Origin: Sporisorium sorghi
Taxonomy: Eukaryota; Basidiomycota; Ustilaginomycetes; Ustilaginales; Ustilaginaceae
Direction of reading: 5' to 3'
Length of the DNA: 56,669 nt
Assembly (NCBI GenBank): GCA_023212695.1
Contig: JALCCG010000140.1
Location: 1 to 56,669 of the forward strand
Made by a program: the position numbers and the translations under genes. The notes beneath the pieces were generated by a model that made no database searches, was not told where the DNA came from, and saw only the letters and a list, made by a program, of their open reading frames with translations. The first letter of the stretch is position 1; every line of letters begins with the position of its first letter. This document shows positions 13,073-23,824 of this stretch, piece by piece.

Positions 13073-14374
13073 CTAAAGCAGTACAACCAAGCCCTGGTAT
13101 ACCAAATGTCGTATCGACCTGTACCGCAGCAGATGCACCGACTCTGCGCTCAGCGTCGCTTGTTCGTTGCTGTCGATCGTCATCGCCCCAAAAAAAACGT
13201 CAGCAATCAACTCTATCTCTACACATCACCATGCACACGCAGACACTTACTCGGGGAGCGCGATCGCGCCGCAGTCCTGCAAGCAGCGAATGAAAACGGG
13301 TGCGTCCAAGTCTGGTCCCGGCACTGCGTTCACGTGATCGATAGAGCTCTGGTTAGTCCAAGTTGTTGCGTGAAAGCCAATTTGGACGGTGAGCGACACT
13401 CACCCATGTTGCTGCTGTTGCTCGGCTGCTGAGCGTCCTGCTGCGACAGGCCGCCGTCGTGGTCAGACGGCTGTCCGGCGTTGAGGTCGTGCAGCTGTTC
13501 CGGCAGGTACCCGAGCACTGCCGAGTGGAAGTGATCCTTCTTCAGCTGCCAGAATCTGCCGTCGCAAAGTCGTTGAAAGTTGTTCGTCAGTAATCGCACT
13601 TCCTGGAGGGGTGGGTTGAGGGGGGGGGGGGGCAACTCACTCGTCGACGAACCGCGCCTCAGCGGCGTTGAGCTTGGCCTTTTCGCTCGCCCTTGCGCTC
13701 ACGAACGCGGCGTACTTCTGCAGCAGGTCCATGCGCGACCTTACCACCTGTTTCAGCAGCCACTTGCACCGCTCGAGGTCCACCTGCACCAGGTTGAGCC
13801 GCAGGTGCTCGTCCTCGTCCGCGCCTTGCCCGCCTAGCTGTGCGTCGTCCATCCCTGTGTCAGCAGTAGACGCGTGCGAGAGGTGCAGTAGCGAGTCGAG
13901 GATGGACTGCTGCTGCTCCATCTGTCCAACCAACAAATCGAACGGCGTCGTCGGGAACGGCAGCAGCTCCGGCGCTGCTTTTTGTGTAGACATGTACAGC
14001 GTCAGCTGCTCGAACGGCGTCAGCCGCGCCACGGGCGACGTCGCGCCGTACGGCCACCCCGCTATCGACACATCCGCCCTTTGACCCTTGCTCGCCGTAG
14101 CTGTGGCCGCACCACCGGACGCGAGCAGCGCATCAATGTCCAGGCTCGACGGCGCATCGAACGCCGACAAAGACGGCGACAGCGAGCCACCAACACCGAC
14201 GGACGGCGTCTGCGAATAGCCGCCGCCCAGCCCGCCCGCTGCTGCTGAGGCAAGTGAGGACGATGTCGCCGGCAGCCGAGACAATGATGCTCCGGCGTTG
14301 GACATGTAGGACTCTTCGAAGTGTTCGTCCCCGTCCTCGCCGCCATCGTCGAGAGAGTATCGTGGCAGCGGCAT
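13073..14374 (-). CDS. SLD5: GINS complex subunit Sld5
   Basis: Subunit of the GINS tetramer in the CMG replicative helicase. Four exons on the minus strand: 14374-13641, 13555-13404, 13323-13251 and 13169-13073. Introns are 80-85 nt, with GTGAGT, GTGAGT and GTAAGT donors. The joined frame is 351 residues. The helical core includes LTPFEQLTLYM and LERCKWLLKQVVRSRMDLLQKY. It then spans the first junction, ARFVDE|FWQLKKDHFHSAVLGYLP. The small C-terminal beta domain is VPGPDLDAPVFIRC...LLRYRSIRHLVYQGLVVLL, ending the protein as in other Sld5 proteins. About 100 extra low-complexity residues precede the conserved core. Intron 1 carries 14 consecutive G (C in the sense strand). Confidence 0.93.
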
Positions 14375-14891
14375 CGCTGTTGTGCGGAAAGTCCGGTTGC
14401 GTTCTCCGGAGAGTGTGGTGGTTGCTGGATGCCGGTTGCGTTTGGAGAGAGCTGAGATGTCGTGGACGAAAAGTAGATGGTGAAGAACAAGTAGCGAGGA
14501 GCACAAAGTATAACGCACTTCTCGGATGCTGGACAACTGCGACCCAAAAACGAGACCAACACCTCTCTCTCTCTCTCTCTCTACGCGACGCGTTGGCTTT
14601 TTCTGCCGCTTGACAGGCGCGCTCTCTCTCTGCTTTCTCTTCCTTGCACTCGATTGCTCGCCCGTGACAACAGCATTAGTTCGAACAGGATCAAGGCGCA
14701 TCTAGCAGCGAGCATTCTCTTGATAAGAGCAGCAATTACGAAAGCGAGAGCCGACTAGAAAATACAGCGAGTTACTACAGAAGCGCCGGAACTTGGGCAC
14801 ATGGACGCATCAAGCGCCGAGTGCAGGTATAAAAGACGAAGCATCGTGGATCTGAATGGATCAACAAAAGGATAAAAGCAGGGATCGCGCA
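14375..14891. other. SLD5 promoter region
   Basis: 517 nt between the SLD5 start and the 3' end of the next minus-strand gene. It has a CT repeat at about 14561-14582. A TATAAAAG on the plus strand near 14828 has no obvious gene to serve. No gene seen. Confidence 0.5.
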
Positions 14892-17800
14892 TCACATTGC
14901 GACGCCGACCCACTCTGCCTCCTCCTGTTGTTCGTAAGCGTAAGATTGTTGTTGTTGATAGTGTTGCTGCTGCTGTTGGAATTGGGCAGGAATGATGTTT
15001 GTTTGCTCGACGACGTGCTGGCCGTAGCTTGCCGGAGCGATGGCAGCTTTGCGCGGCTGAGACTGCGGAGAAGGAGTCTCCACGAAATTGAGTCCCAATC
15101 CAAACCCGCCGTCAGCCTTGGGTACTCCTGACGCCGACACTTTGCGTCCTGCCTTAGGCTCGACTAGCGGCGCTCTGGTGCGACGAGGAGTCTGAGGCGA
15201 TCGTCCAGCGATCGACACGGGCAGCGGCGACATGGCGGCGGACGAGGCAATGTCATCCATGCCCATCCCGAACCGCGTTAGTCCCGTCCCTGCTCCTGCT
15301 CCAGCTCCAGCTCCAGCTCCAGCTCCGGCCCCGGCACCCACAGCAGCACGAGCAGAAGATTTGGGCGGCTTGGCTGGCGAAATCTTCTTGACGCTTGCCG
15401 CTGCGTTCACCGTCCCCATCGTTGCGATTGGCTGACGTGTAGGCTTGTCGGCCAACGAGTCGACGCCTTTGAGATGGGCGAGGCCGATTTGGCTGAGGCG
15501 ACCCAGACCAAGCTCCTGGGCGAGGTCGCTGAGGTCCATGCTCAACCCAAGCTGCCTGTTCGTGCTCGCCTTGTCCTGTTGCACCTTTGCGCTGGATTGA
15601 GCGCCCATCTGACGGCAAGAGGCAAGCGTAGGCGTCTCGCAGTCGCTCGATTCCGCTGTTGTAGAGGAGGCCGTCTCCGTGTCCAACGACAGACCTTTGA
15701 GTTGCAAAGGCATCTTGAGCTTGCCCAGGTCGAGCATTTGAGATGCATCGATGCCTTCGTCCTCCGCCTTGACCGTCGTCGCGCCTCGCACATCAGCTTC
15801 TCCACCAAACACGCTGGTTCCAGCTGTGGAAGCGACCGATGCGCTGCTCGACATCTTGGTGGGCGAAAAGTCAAACGATGTCATGCTCGTCATGTACGGC
15901 AACTTGCGCTCCGGGCTCTCGGAGGCATTGCTCGAAGCAGAGCTAAAGGTACCGCCGCTGACAAGCGAAGAGTTCGACATGCTGCGCGAAAAGGCAAAGG
16001 CGCCCGACGAGCTGCTGCGCGCGCTGCTTGCCTCGGACAGCTCGCTCGTGACGCTGTCGGTGCGAGGCATGCCGACGCCGACGTAGCTTAGTTCGGCTGC
16101 AACAGAGTCGGCTGTGATTTGCATCTCTTCCTTGGTCAAGGCGTCATCGTTGCCAAAGAGACCGCCGTGGAGGGAAGAAAAGATGCCATCGTTAGCCTCG
16201 GGCGAGTAGACCGAAGCAGGCGAGTAGACGCTCTCGGGGCTCATCACCACGACTGGCGCAGTCTGGACACGCTTGGCAGGTGGCGCAGCGGCGGTCTCCA
16301 CTACGGTGCGCTCGACGGCTGGCTTGGGCGTGGGCGTCGGTGCAACCTGTCGAGCAGGAGCAGCTTGGACCTTGGTCGATGACGAGTCAGCTGTGGACAC
16401 CTTGGCAACCTTTGCCGACCCGACTGCAGCTGTCTGCTCGGCAACCGCACTTTCACGACGCAGCTGGTCTTGCTCGCTGCCACCCAGATCGGGAGTGGGA
16501 GGCATGATGTTGACGACAGGAAGAGGCGTGCCGCTTCGGCCACCCAAACGAGGACTTCTTGAAAGCAAAAGCGGGCTGGCAACGGCCACAGCCTTGGTAC
16601 GCTGGCCTGCAAAGTTGACACGCCTCGCCTGATGCGTCTCGCCAGATGCTTGACGCTGAGCGCTTCTCCTAGCTGGAGACTCCTGGCGAATCGCATTCTG
16701 GTCGGGAGACCTGCTGGGAGAGGCCGACGCGGGTGTGCTGAAAGAGGCTTGCTGTGCAGGCGTAGGGGTGACGACGTTGGCTGCGTCGGCCTCCGCAAAG
16801 AAGCGAGGCTGCGGGCTGTTGGCCCGTCCAGGCGCGGCGGGAGCATGGCGGACAAAGGCGGGGAAGACCGAGTCAGAGTGGCTGTTGGAGCTCGCGGGGC
16901 TGGCCAGGTCGTGCAGCTTGAGCGAGGGAAGCGCTCGTCGATCGACGCTGCGACTTCTTCTTCGTGCCGATCGCACTTCCATGCCGGATCTGCGTGCGCG
17001 CATCTCGGGTTCTTCACGGCCATGGTTCTGATCGAGCAGACCGTCGACCACCCTCTGGGTCATTGACAACCTCTTGTCGGCATTACGCCTGGGCGAGGCA
17101 GCTGGTCGGGCGACGGTGGACTTGGCAGGAGCCGATCTGGTGTCATCGGCGAAGCGAAGGGCAGGTTCGTTGCGCAGGGTCATGGTGGACTTGCGGAGGT
17201 CGTTGAGGCGAATCGGATTGAGTCCCGGGCTGGGAACGCCGCGACTTGTGCTCGAAACGACGCGGCTGACGGGCCGAGTGTTGGAGCCGAGGGTGGGCAT
17301 TCTGCTTTCGCGTCCAGTGCTGCGTTTCGAGTCCCATGGGATCATGGGGGACGAAGTGTCAAAGCTGGGCAGGGGCGGCAGGGCAGGGGCGGCGTCGTAG
17401 GAGTCGCTCCTGGCGGTCGCAGCCGTCGGCTTCGATCGCAGTTTCCTCTCGGGGCTGGCAAAGGTGATGGACCTGAACTGAGAAGCGTTGGCACCAGTGT
17501 GCGCCTCGCGGATGCGACGAAGGGCAGGCATGCTCTGCTTTGCACTCAAGGGAGACGTGCGTACGGGGCTAAAGTCCTGACCCGTTCGGAGTGGGCGACG
17601 CTCCGGGCTGGTTGGAAGCGATTCGGGTGAGGCGTAAAGGCTCAAGCTATCCGAGTCCTTTGGCTGGGGCGAGAAGCGGAAGCCAGACTGCTCAAAGGTG
17701 AGAGTGGTGGGAGGAGCGCTTTGAGGAAGATCTTCGAAGAGATCGGGGGTGGACCTGGAGGCGAGACCACCGGAACAAGACGCCTTGTCTTTCTTCTTGC

Positions 17801-18461
17801 GTGTGAACAGGCGAGAAAAGGAAGACGAGTTAGACGAAGAGGAAGCAGCGCCTGCGCCTGTGCTTGCGCCTGTGCTTGCGCCTGTGCTTGCGCCTGTGCT
17901 GCGAGTGGATTTGGTCTTGGCGCCGAGGGGGGAGAAGAGAATGTCGTCGGTGGGAACAGCGGCTTTGGGAGGGGCGACACTCTTGCGGGAGAGGAAGCGC
18001 CTTCGCGAGGATACCTCTGGAATGTCGCGATCGTCTTCAAAGACGGAAGAGGAAGCCGAGGGCTGTCGTGCCATCTCGGTGTTGGGCATGGCGCTGGACG
18101 AGTCGTAGGAGCAGTCATCCATGGAAGCGGTGAAGGCCTCGAGCTCGGGGGTTGGACTGGTGGACCACTTTTGGAATGCGTTGCACGGATGGTCTTGGCT
18201 GTGGCGAGCGCTGTGGTGCGAGGAATGGTCGAAGGAGGAACGAGACTCGGGTGTGTTGCAGCCAGAGTCGTACCAGTCGTGGTTAGTGTCGATGCCCATG
18301 GCATGGCGAGGATCAAAGATGGCAAGGCTGGCCTTGGAGACAAAGTTGATCTTGCCCTTTTTGGATTTGGAGGACGAGGATGGCTTTGTTGGAGATACGA
18401 GGGGTGCCGAGGGAGGCGCTGCCGAGCGCTCCTCGACGTACTGAGACATGTAGACCAACAT
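14892..18461 (-). CDS. large Ser/Pro-rich protein of unknown function
   Basis: 1189 residues from the first in-frame ATG at 18461; a second ATG four codons later (18449) is equally plausible. I recognise no catalytic or fold domain. Most of the protein is polar and probably disordered. It has many Ser-Pro and Thr-Pro sites (SPERRPLRTG, FSPVRTSPLS, SPSRSPDQN), suggesting phosphorylation by proline-directed kinases such as CDKs. Two internal repeats stand out: Thr-Gly-Ala-Ser units (about 17845-17895) and a Gly-Ala run (about 15300-15340). The tail is Gln-rich and Tyr-containing. Conserved-looking islands include FSPLGAKTKSTRS and ARRVNFAGQRTKAVAVASPLLLSRSPRLGGR. A regulatory or scaffold role is only a guess. 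The long intact frame makes the gene itself secure. Confidence 0.8.
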   Translation of the reverse strand: MLVYMSQYVEERSAAPPSAPLVSPTKPSSSSKSKKGKINFVSKASLAIFDPRHAMGIDTNHDWYDSGCNTPESRSSFDHSSHHSARHSQDHPCNAFQKWSTSPTPELEAFTASMDDCSYDSSSAMPNTEMARQPSASSSVFEDDRDIPEVSSRRRFLSRKSVAPPKAAVPTDDILFSPLGAKTKSTRSTGASTGASTGASTGAGAASSSSNSSSFSRLFTRKKKDKASCSGGLASRSTPDLFEDLPQSAPPTTLTFEQSGFRFSPQPKDSDSLSLYASPESLPTSPERRPLRTGQDFSPVRTSPLSAKQSMPALRRIREAHTGANASQFRSITFASPERKLRSKPTAATARSDSYDAAPALPPLPSFDTSSPMIPWDSKRSTGRESRMPTLGSNTRPVSRVVSSTSRGVPSPGLNPIRLNDLRKSTMTLRNEPALRFADDTRSAPAKSTVARPAASPRRNADKRLSMTQRVVDGLLDQNHGREEPEMRARRSGMEVRSARRRSRSVDRRALPSLKLHDLASPASSNSHSDSVFPAFVRHAPAAPGRANSPQPRFFAEADAANVVTPTPAQQASFSTPASASPSRSPDQNAIRQESPARRSAQRQASGETHQARRVNFAGQRTKAVAVASPLLLSRSPRLGGRSGTPLPVVNIMPPTPDLGGSEQDQLRRESAVAEQTAAVGSAKVAKVSTADSSSTKVQAAPARQVAPTPTPKPAVERTVVETAAAPPAKRVQTAPVVVMSPESVYSPASVYSPEANDGIFSSLHGGLFGNDDALTKEEMQITADSVAAELSYVGVGMPRTDSVTSELSEASSARSSSSGAFAFSRSMSNSSLVSGGTFSSASSNASESPERKLPYMTSMTSFDFSPTKMSSSASVASTAGTSVFGGEADVRGATTVKAEDEGIDASQMLDLGKLKMPLQLKGLSLDTETASSTTAESSDCETPTLASCRQMGAQSSAKVQQDKASTNRQLGLSMDLSDLAQELGLGRLSQIGLAHLKGVDSLADKPTRQPIATMGTVNAAASVKKISPAKPPKSSARAAVGAGAGAGAGAGAGAGAGTGLTRFGMGMDDIASSAAMSPLPVSIAGRSPQTPRRTRAPLVEPKAGRKVSASGVPKADGGFGLGLNFVETPSPQSQPRKAAIAPASYGQHVVEQTNIIPAQFQQQQQHYQQQQSYAYEQQEEAEWVGVAM

Positions 18462-19582
18462 TGGGAGGATGTGGGGGGGCGCGCCAGATGCTGATCGTGT
18501 TCGGACTGTAACAGAGACGTTTGTGAGGAGGTTGGCTGGAAGTGGAGCTTGATAAGGCTGGTGCTTGGTACTGAAAAGAATGTGCGGGACCTGTTGAGAA
18601 TTCGCAGAGTGTGTGTGAGAGAGACGGAGCAAGACGAGTGTGGGGACGAGACCGAAGCCGGAAGTGATCAAGGAGGAGGTGGTGGTAAGAGAGAGAGAGA
18701 GAGAGGGCTGCTATGTAGTCTCGATTGGCAGCATCCTGCGAACCGCTCGGACTTGTGAGAAGAATTTCATGCACGTCGAATAAAGACGTGCATGCAGGCA
18801 TCAGACCAGTCTTGAAACCAAGCGAGGAATTTCAAGCGTGCCATGCGCAGCCGCCTCGCAAAAAGCGCTGCTGGAATGCCTAGAAAAGATTTTTCTCTCA
18901 AAAGTCACGGAACGCGTCGCGCCAAGTGTTGGTCTCTGAAGCCGTCACAGTCGTCTTACGCATCGGGACCGTCGGGCGTAAATGGACGACGCCTTTGGGC
19001 TGATACACGATATCCTCAAGCGATGCCTTGTGATGTTTGTTCGGGTACGCACTCCTCTGGCCATGAGGATGATCGCCAAGAGGTCGGTCGCTGTTTCAGT
19101 GTTGAAGATGGCTTCAACTTTACTTCATCTCCTTCTATGCCCGCATTGACTCGGTGACAGCAATGCAGAGACTGACCATCAAAGGCAAGGGTTTGCAACG
19201 AAGATCTCTGAGACTCGGCTTGCAAGACTGCCCGAATCCCGTGTTCTTTTTCTGCTGCTGCATTTGTGGGGGGAATCGAAGCCACACAAAAAGAAGCAGC
19301 GGAAGAGCCGCTTTTTTTGTTTTTTGTTTTTTTTTGTTTTGCGAGCGAAATGAAATTGTGCGCTGTGCGTCGGGAAAAGGCGCCCGAAGCGTGACGTTTT
19401 TGGCTCGTCAAAATGCATTGTTCGGAACAGGGTCCGACTGACTGGTCAGCACAGTGGCAATTTGGAAAGGAAGAATTGCCGAGCGGTGCTTGCTTGCTTG
19501 CTTCTTTCCATCTTACCATCATCACGACCACTGCCACCATCGTCTGCGCTGCGGAGAAGAGCACAGCTCACCGACCAGAGCG
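18462..19582. other. divergent region upstream of CWH43
   Basis: No gene seen. It contains a GA repeat (about 18687-18704), a T-rich tract broken by G (about 19311-19339), and AGGGTCC at 19429-19435, 147 nt before the CWH43 start. Open frames here lack family signatures. Confidence 0.5.
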
Positions 19583-22500
19583 ATGCCATCCGACGTACAT
19601 TCGTCATCGCCAAGGCGGCCCGCCGCTCCTTTGGTGGTGCTCTCCGGCGGCCTCGTCTCCCATATCCACACCGCCTTCGGCTTCGTTGCCTTCTTTGGCG
19701 CTCTCGTCACAGCTTTGTCGCTTCACTATCAAAAGGTCGTCAAGAATCACGTTGCTCAGTATCCAGACGAATGGTGGCCCTCCGTATCCGCCACCATCGG
19801 CGACTGGTATCCCGAGCGCAACATCTTTCAAGTCGGAATCGCGTTCATGTCCGGCCCTCGTCTCCTGCTCGTCTTTCTCTCAGCACTGCTCGTCTCGCTC
19901 TCTACACCTTCCAGATCTCCCAAAGCATCCATTCTGCTTGTCGTTGGTGTACTCAGAACCTTGGCCTGCGGAGGCTGGGTCTATGTCACTAGCACCGATG
20001 ACCACTTCTTCCACGACATCGCCATGTTCGCCTACCTCGCACTCACGCCACCCTGGATGTTCATCACCAGCGGCAGCCTTGCTCAGTCACGCATCCGAAG
20101 TCAACCAGCAACGTCAGACGATAAGCTCGCGTCCAAAGCTCGCAAGATGCGCAGGATAGCCTGCTTCTCCTTCTTTGCTTGCACACCCTTCATGGGCTTC
20201 TTCTTCTACCGCCACAATGTTCTTCGCATTCCAGGCGCTTACTCTCACTACGCCTACTTCGAGTGGGGTCTCATCATCTTTGTAAGTCTTGCCACACCTA
20301 CACCTCGTTCTTGCGACTCATAGCTGACTTGTCCTGCCATTGTTGCTTCTTCCAGGACCTCCTCTTCGACGCCGCGAGCGTATACGACCTCTCGCGCTTC
20401 GAGATCCACATTGTCGAGGCGCCAAAATCCGAGGCATCTTCCGCAATCGCTTCGACCGCCCACACTCCAAAGTACGGACCAGAGGGACGACGTCTGCTCG
20501 ATGGCGCGTGGATCCGTGGAGGCAGGGCTCAAGCCATTGAATCCGGCGCTTGGTCCGCCACCGCTGGTTCCGACACACACTCTGATGGGTACGATCTTTT
20601 ACCCCGCTTCTGAAACTTTTTCCACGTCGCTGACCGTCGCAATCGCATCCTACATTTCCCACATCTTCGTCTCCCTGGCCTGTCATGGACTGACAGTCAG
20701 AGACTCGCTCCACAAAAGCAGACCAAGACGCACAATGAGACTGTCCGTACTGCATCACAGACCAACGCTCAACCTCCCATCAACCCCACCAGCCTCAGAG
20801 CCATCGTCTCGCTCGTCTCGGACAGCTATCTTGGTAAGTGCAAGTCGAGTCGTTGCTACTTGCTCTTTGACTAACGATCTTGATCCTTTCTCTTCTCTTC
20901 CCCGTCATCCTATCTCGCAGCCTTTTGTTTCTGGACCGCACTTACGGCTTTGCATCCAATGATCTTCTACTGTGAGTTGGCATGCCCGCTTGTTCGACTA
21001 TAAACTTCATGCACGACACGGCAGTTCCTGACGCACAGCTTCGCCTCCTCTTTGATATGCTTTTGCCTTTCAGTCAGCGTCTACAACCTCGCCATCGGTG
21101 GACACGAAGCGCTGCTCATCTCTCAGGTCCTCGGTCTCGGCCTGACGCTTGCAGTCCCTGCCCTTCGCTCTCGCGTCCGTCGAACATCCTCCACGGGCAC
21201 ATCCACCGTCGGGCTCGTCTCGTCCCAGGCAAAGGCACTGGGCTGGCTTCTCTCGCTTGTTGGTCAGGCGAGCTGGTGTATCGACGATGCCCTCATCCGT
21301 CTTATCGCCGTCGCCTTTTCCAATGCGCTGCTAGCTGTCTTGCTCGCCCTCGAATGGGGTGCCGCCTGGGAGACAAATCAACTCCCCGTCAAAGTCGGCG
21401 TCTGGCTCATCGGACTGCTCGCTTCCAACCTCGCCAAGTACGCCAATCATAGCAACAACCCTGCTTGGCCGTTTATGGATTCGACAAACGGAGGCCACAA
21501 CGCCGTCCTGCTTGCCCTTGCCCTCGTCGCTGTAGCGGAAACAGCGCTCCGTCCGAAGTACGAGCATTTGCCCGTTGTTGAGCACCGTCAGCGGGAAGGT
21601 AGCTTCTGGCCTGCCGCTGCTGGTGTGGGCGCCTTACTCTATGCGCTTCACACCTTCCTCACGGACACAGGCACGATGATCGCCTGGGGATGGACGGGCT
21701 ATCCGGTCACCGGGCCCATGGCCATCCCACACGGCTGCATCATCCTCATCACCATGGCCTTCGCCTCACTCGCTGCTACGCGCTGGAACACGTTTGGCTA
21801 TCGTCTGGGCCTCTTCCTGGTACAATGCGCCTCGGCAGCCTTGCTGTACTTCACAAGTGACTGGAGTAGCTTCATTGGCGCCATCGGGATCGCGCTCAGC
21901 CTGCCGCCACTCGCTCTGCCCATCATCTCGGCTGCGATGCGACACGACCCCATCAAGGTGATGTTGTGCGGGTGGCTCGTCGCCAATGTGCTCACGTTCT
22001 TCGGCGTCCTGACGGTGGCGTACGCGTTTGTACCCGGCGGCAAGATCATGCGAGAACGCACAGGCTTGATGCTGATTGTACAGTTGGTGCTGCTCGGCGT
22101 GGGGCTGGTCAATGCCCGTCGCGCGGATCTGAAGCGTCTCGGCTCCACAAATGCAGCGACGTCGTCATCGTCGTCGCGATCACGTAGCAAGACGTCCAAG
22201 GCAAACGCAACTACGCAAGCGACTCGCACGGGATCCACGTACTACATTTGTCTCTTGATGGCTCTGATCGGCGTCGTCGGCAACCTGGTCCCATTGTACC
22301 GCCTTGTGCCAGCTTCTTCCATCGTCCCCAATCATCCGGAAGACCGCTTGGTGACGGCGGGAATGTGGACGGTACACTTTGCGCTCGATCAACACATGCG
22401 CGACAGCTCACGACGAATGGCTTCGATCATGAAGACGCTCGACATGGACCTTTTTGGGCTGGTCGAGTCGGATCTGCATCGACCCGTCTTTGGCAACCGT

Positions 22501-23394
22501 GACTTGACCCAGTATCTTGCTGAGGAGCTCAAGATGTACGCCGACATTGGCCCGGCCCCGAACAAGAACACGTGGGGTGCAGCGCTCTTCTCCAAATTCC
22601 CCATCATCAACTCGACGCATCATCTGCTGCCCTCGCCCGGCGGTGAGCTGGCACCCGCGATTCACGCTGTGATCGATCTGTATGGCACGCCGACACATGT
22701 CATCGTTTCCCACAATGGCCAGGAAGAGGACCCGCTCGATCGCGAGCTGCAGACCACCGAGATCGCTCGCATACTGCGCGAGGCGTATCCGCACCCGGCC
22801 ATCTTCTTGGGCTACGTGGTGACCAAGCCGCACGACGAGCGACCGGCGCCATACAAGATCCTGTTTGAGGACGGCAAGATCCAAGATGTGGAGCCGACTG
22901 ACTTTGGACGATGGTGCGAATACCTGGGCTTCCGCGGGCTGGAGAGGATATCGTACGTGAGGGTGTCGAGGTATACCGTGACGGACACCGAGCTGCAGAC
23001 GATGAAGCTGGTCGTGCCGAAGGAGCCCATCAACCCAGACGAGAACGATCACACGCGCTTTGTCATGTGAGTAAGCTGCGCTTCGTCGCCATCGTGCTAG
23101 CTGCAGACTGCTGACACTTTTGCTTTTTTTTTTTTTTCGGCACTCTGATAACCTCGCCGTTCAGTGCCGAGACGTATCCCGAATCGATGCGATATCCGAC
23201 ATCGCTCATCGACCCAGATGCTTATGTCTACGACAAGTGAGTAGAACGTGGTTGTGGTCATTGATCAAGCTCTTTCTTTGGCGACAAACTCACACGCTGA
23301 CTTCTTTTCGCGCTCTCTATAAATCGGGCACAGACACATCTACTCGCCGTATCCGTGGCCGATCTACTACGGCCGACCTGTGCCCGACTTTTGA
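19583..23394 (+). CDS. CWH43: GPI-anchor lipid remodelling protein Cwh43
   Basis: In yeast Cwh43 replaces diacylglycerol-type lipid with ceramide on GPI anchors. Seven exons: 19583-20281, 20356-20588, 20697-20833, 20921-20971, 21074-23066, 23165-23236 and 23334-23394. They join in frame to 1081 residues. Exon 1 carries the PGAP2/FRAG1-like membrane domain (GGLVSHIHTAFGFVAFFGALV, later GDWYPERNIFQVGIA). The middle is multi-spanning (WTALTALHPMIFY|FSVYNLAIGGHEA). The C-terminal PGAP2IP-like, DNase I-fold region includes GMWTVHFALDQHMRDSSRR, DLFGLVESD and WGAALFSKFPI. The last exons give PESMRYPTSLIDPDAYVYDK and HIYSPYPWPIYYGRPVPDF. The N- and C-terminal halves are separate proteins in animals. 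The exon 2 donor is the weaker GTACGA. It shares the sphingolipid theme with LAG1. Confidence 0.93.
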
Positions 23395-23641
23395 AGGCAA
23401 AGCAAGCTTACTGTACAACTCTTTAATCACATCTGTCTTTCGGCAGATTCAAATTTCTCTCTCTGTGTCTCTCAAAAGAGTGCAATGCGGCGTGTGTGGC
23501 TTAGCAGCGACTCGCGGATTAAGCTCTTCTGCGCACAGAGTCGATAACCCGCACATTTCCAGTGGAAAGAGCTCAAGAGAAAAGAAAAAGTGTCGATTCG
23601 TGTCGCCGCAAAGCGCAGCAAAAGGGGCCCGTGCGGAACCA

Positions 23642-23693
<52 letters not shown>

Positions 23694-23824
23694 CTCAGCC
23701 TTATTGGCTTTGTTTCTCCTGACTTGACTCGCCTGCTCATCTTCTTTTCCATCCACCATCTCCTCAATCCCAGCTGTTAGCAACTTTGACGTCAACGAGT
23801 CCAAAACGAAGCACCCCGACCATC
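23395..23824. repeat. spacer with a (TC)n microsatellite before the H3-tail-like gene
   Basis: About 22 TC units lie at 23646-23690, 135 nt before the next start codon. The rest is short pyrimidine-rich DNA. No gene seen. Confidence 0.75.
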
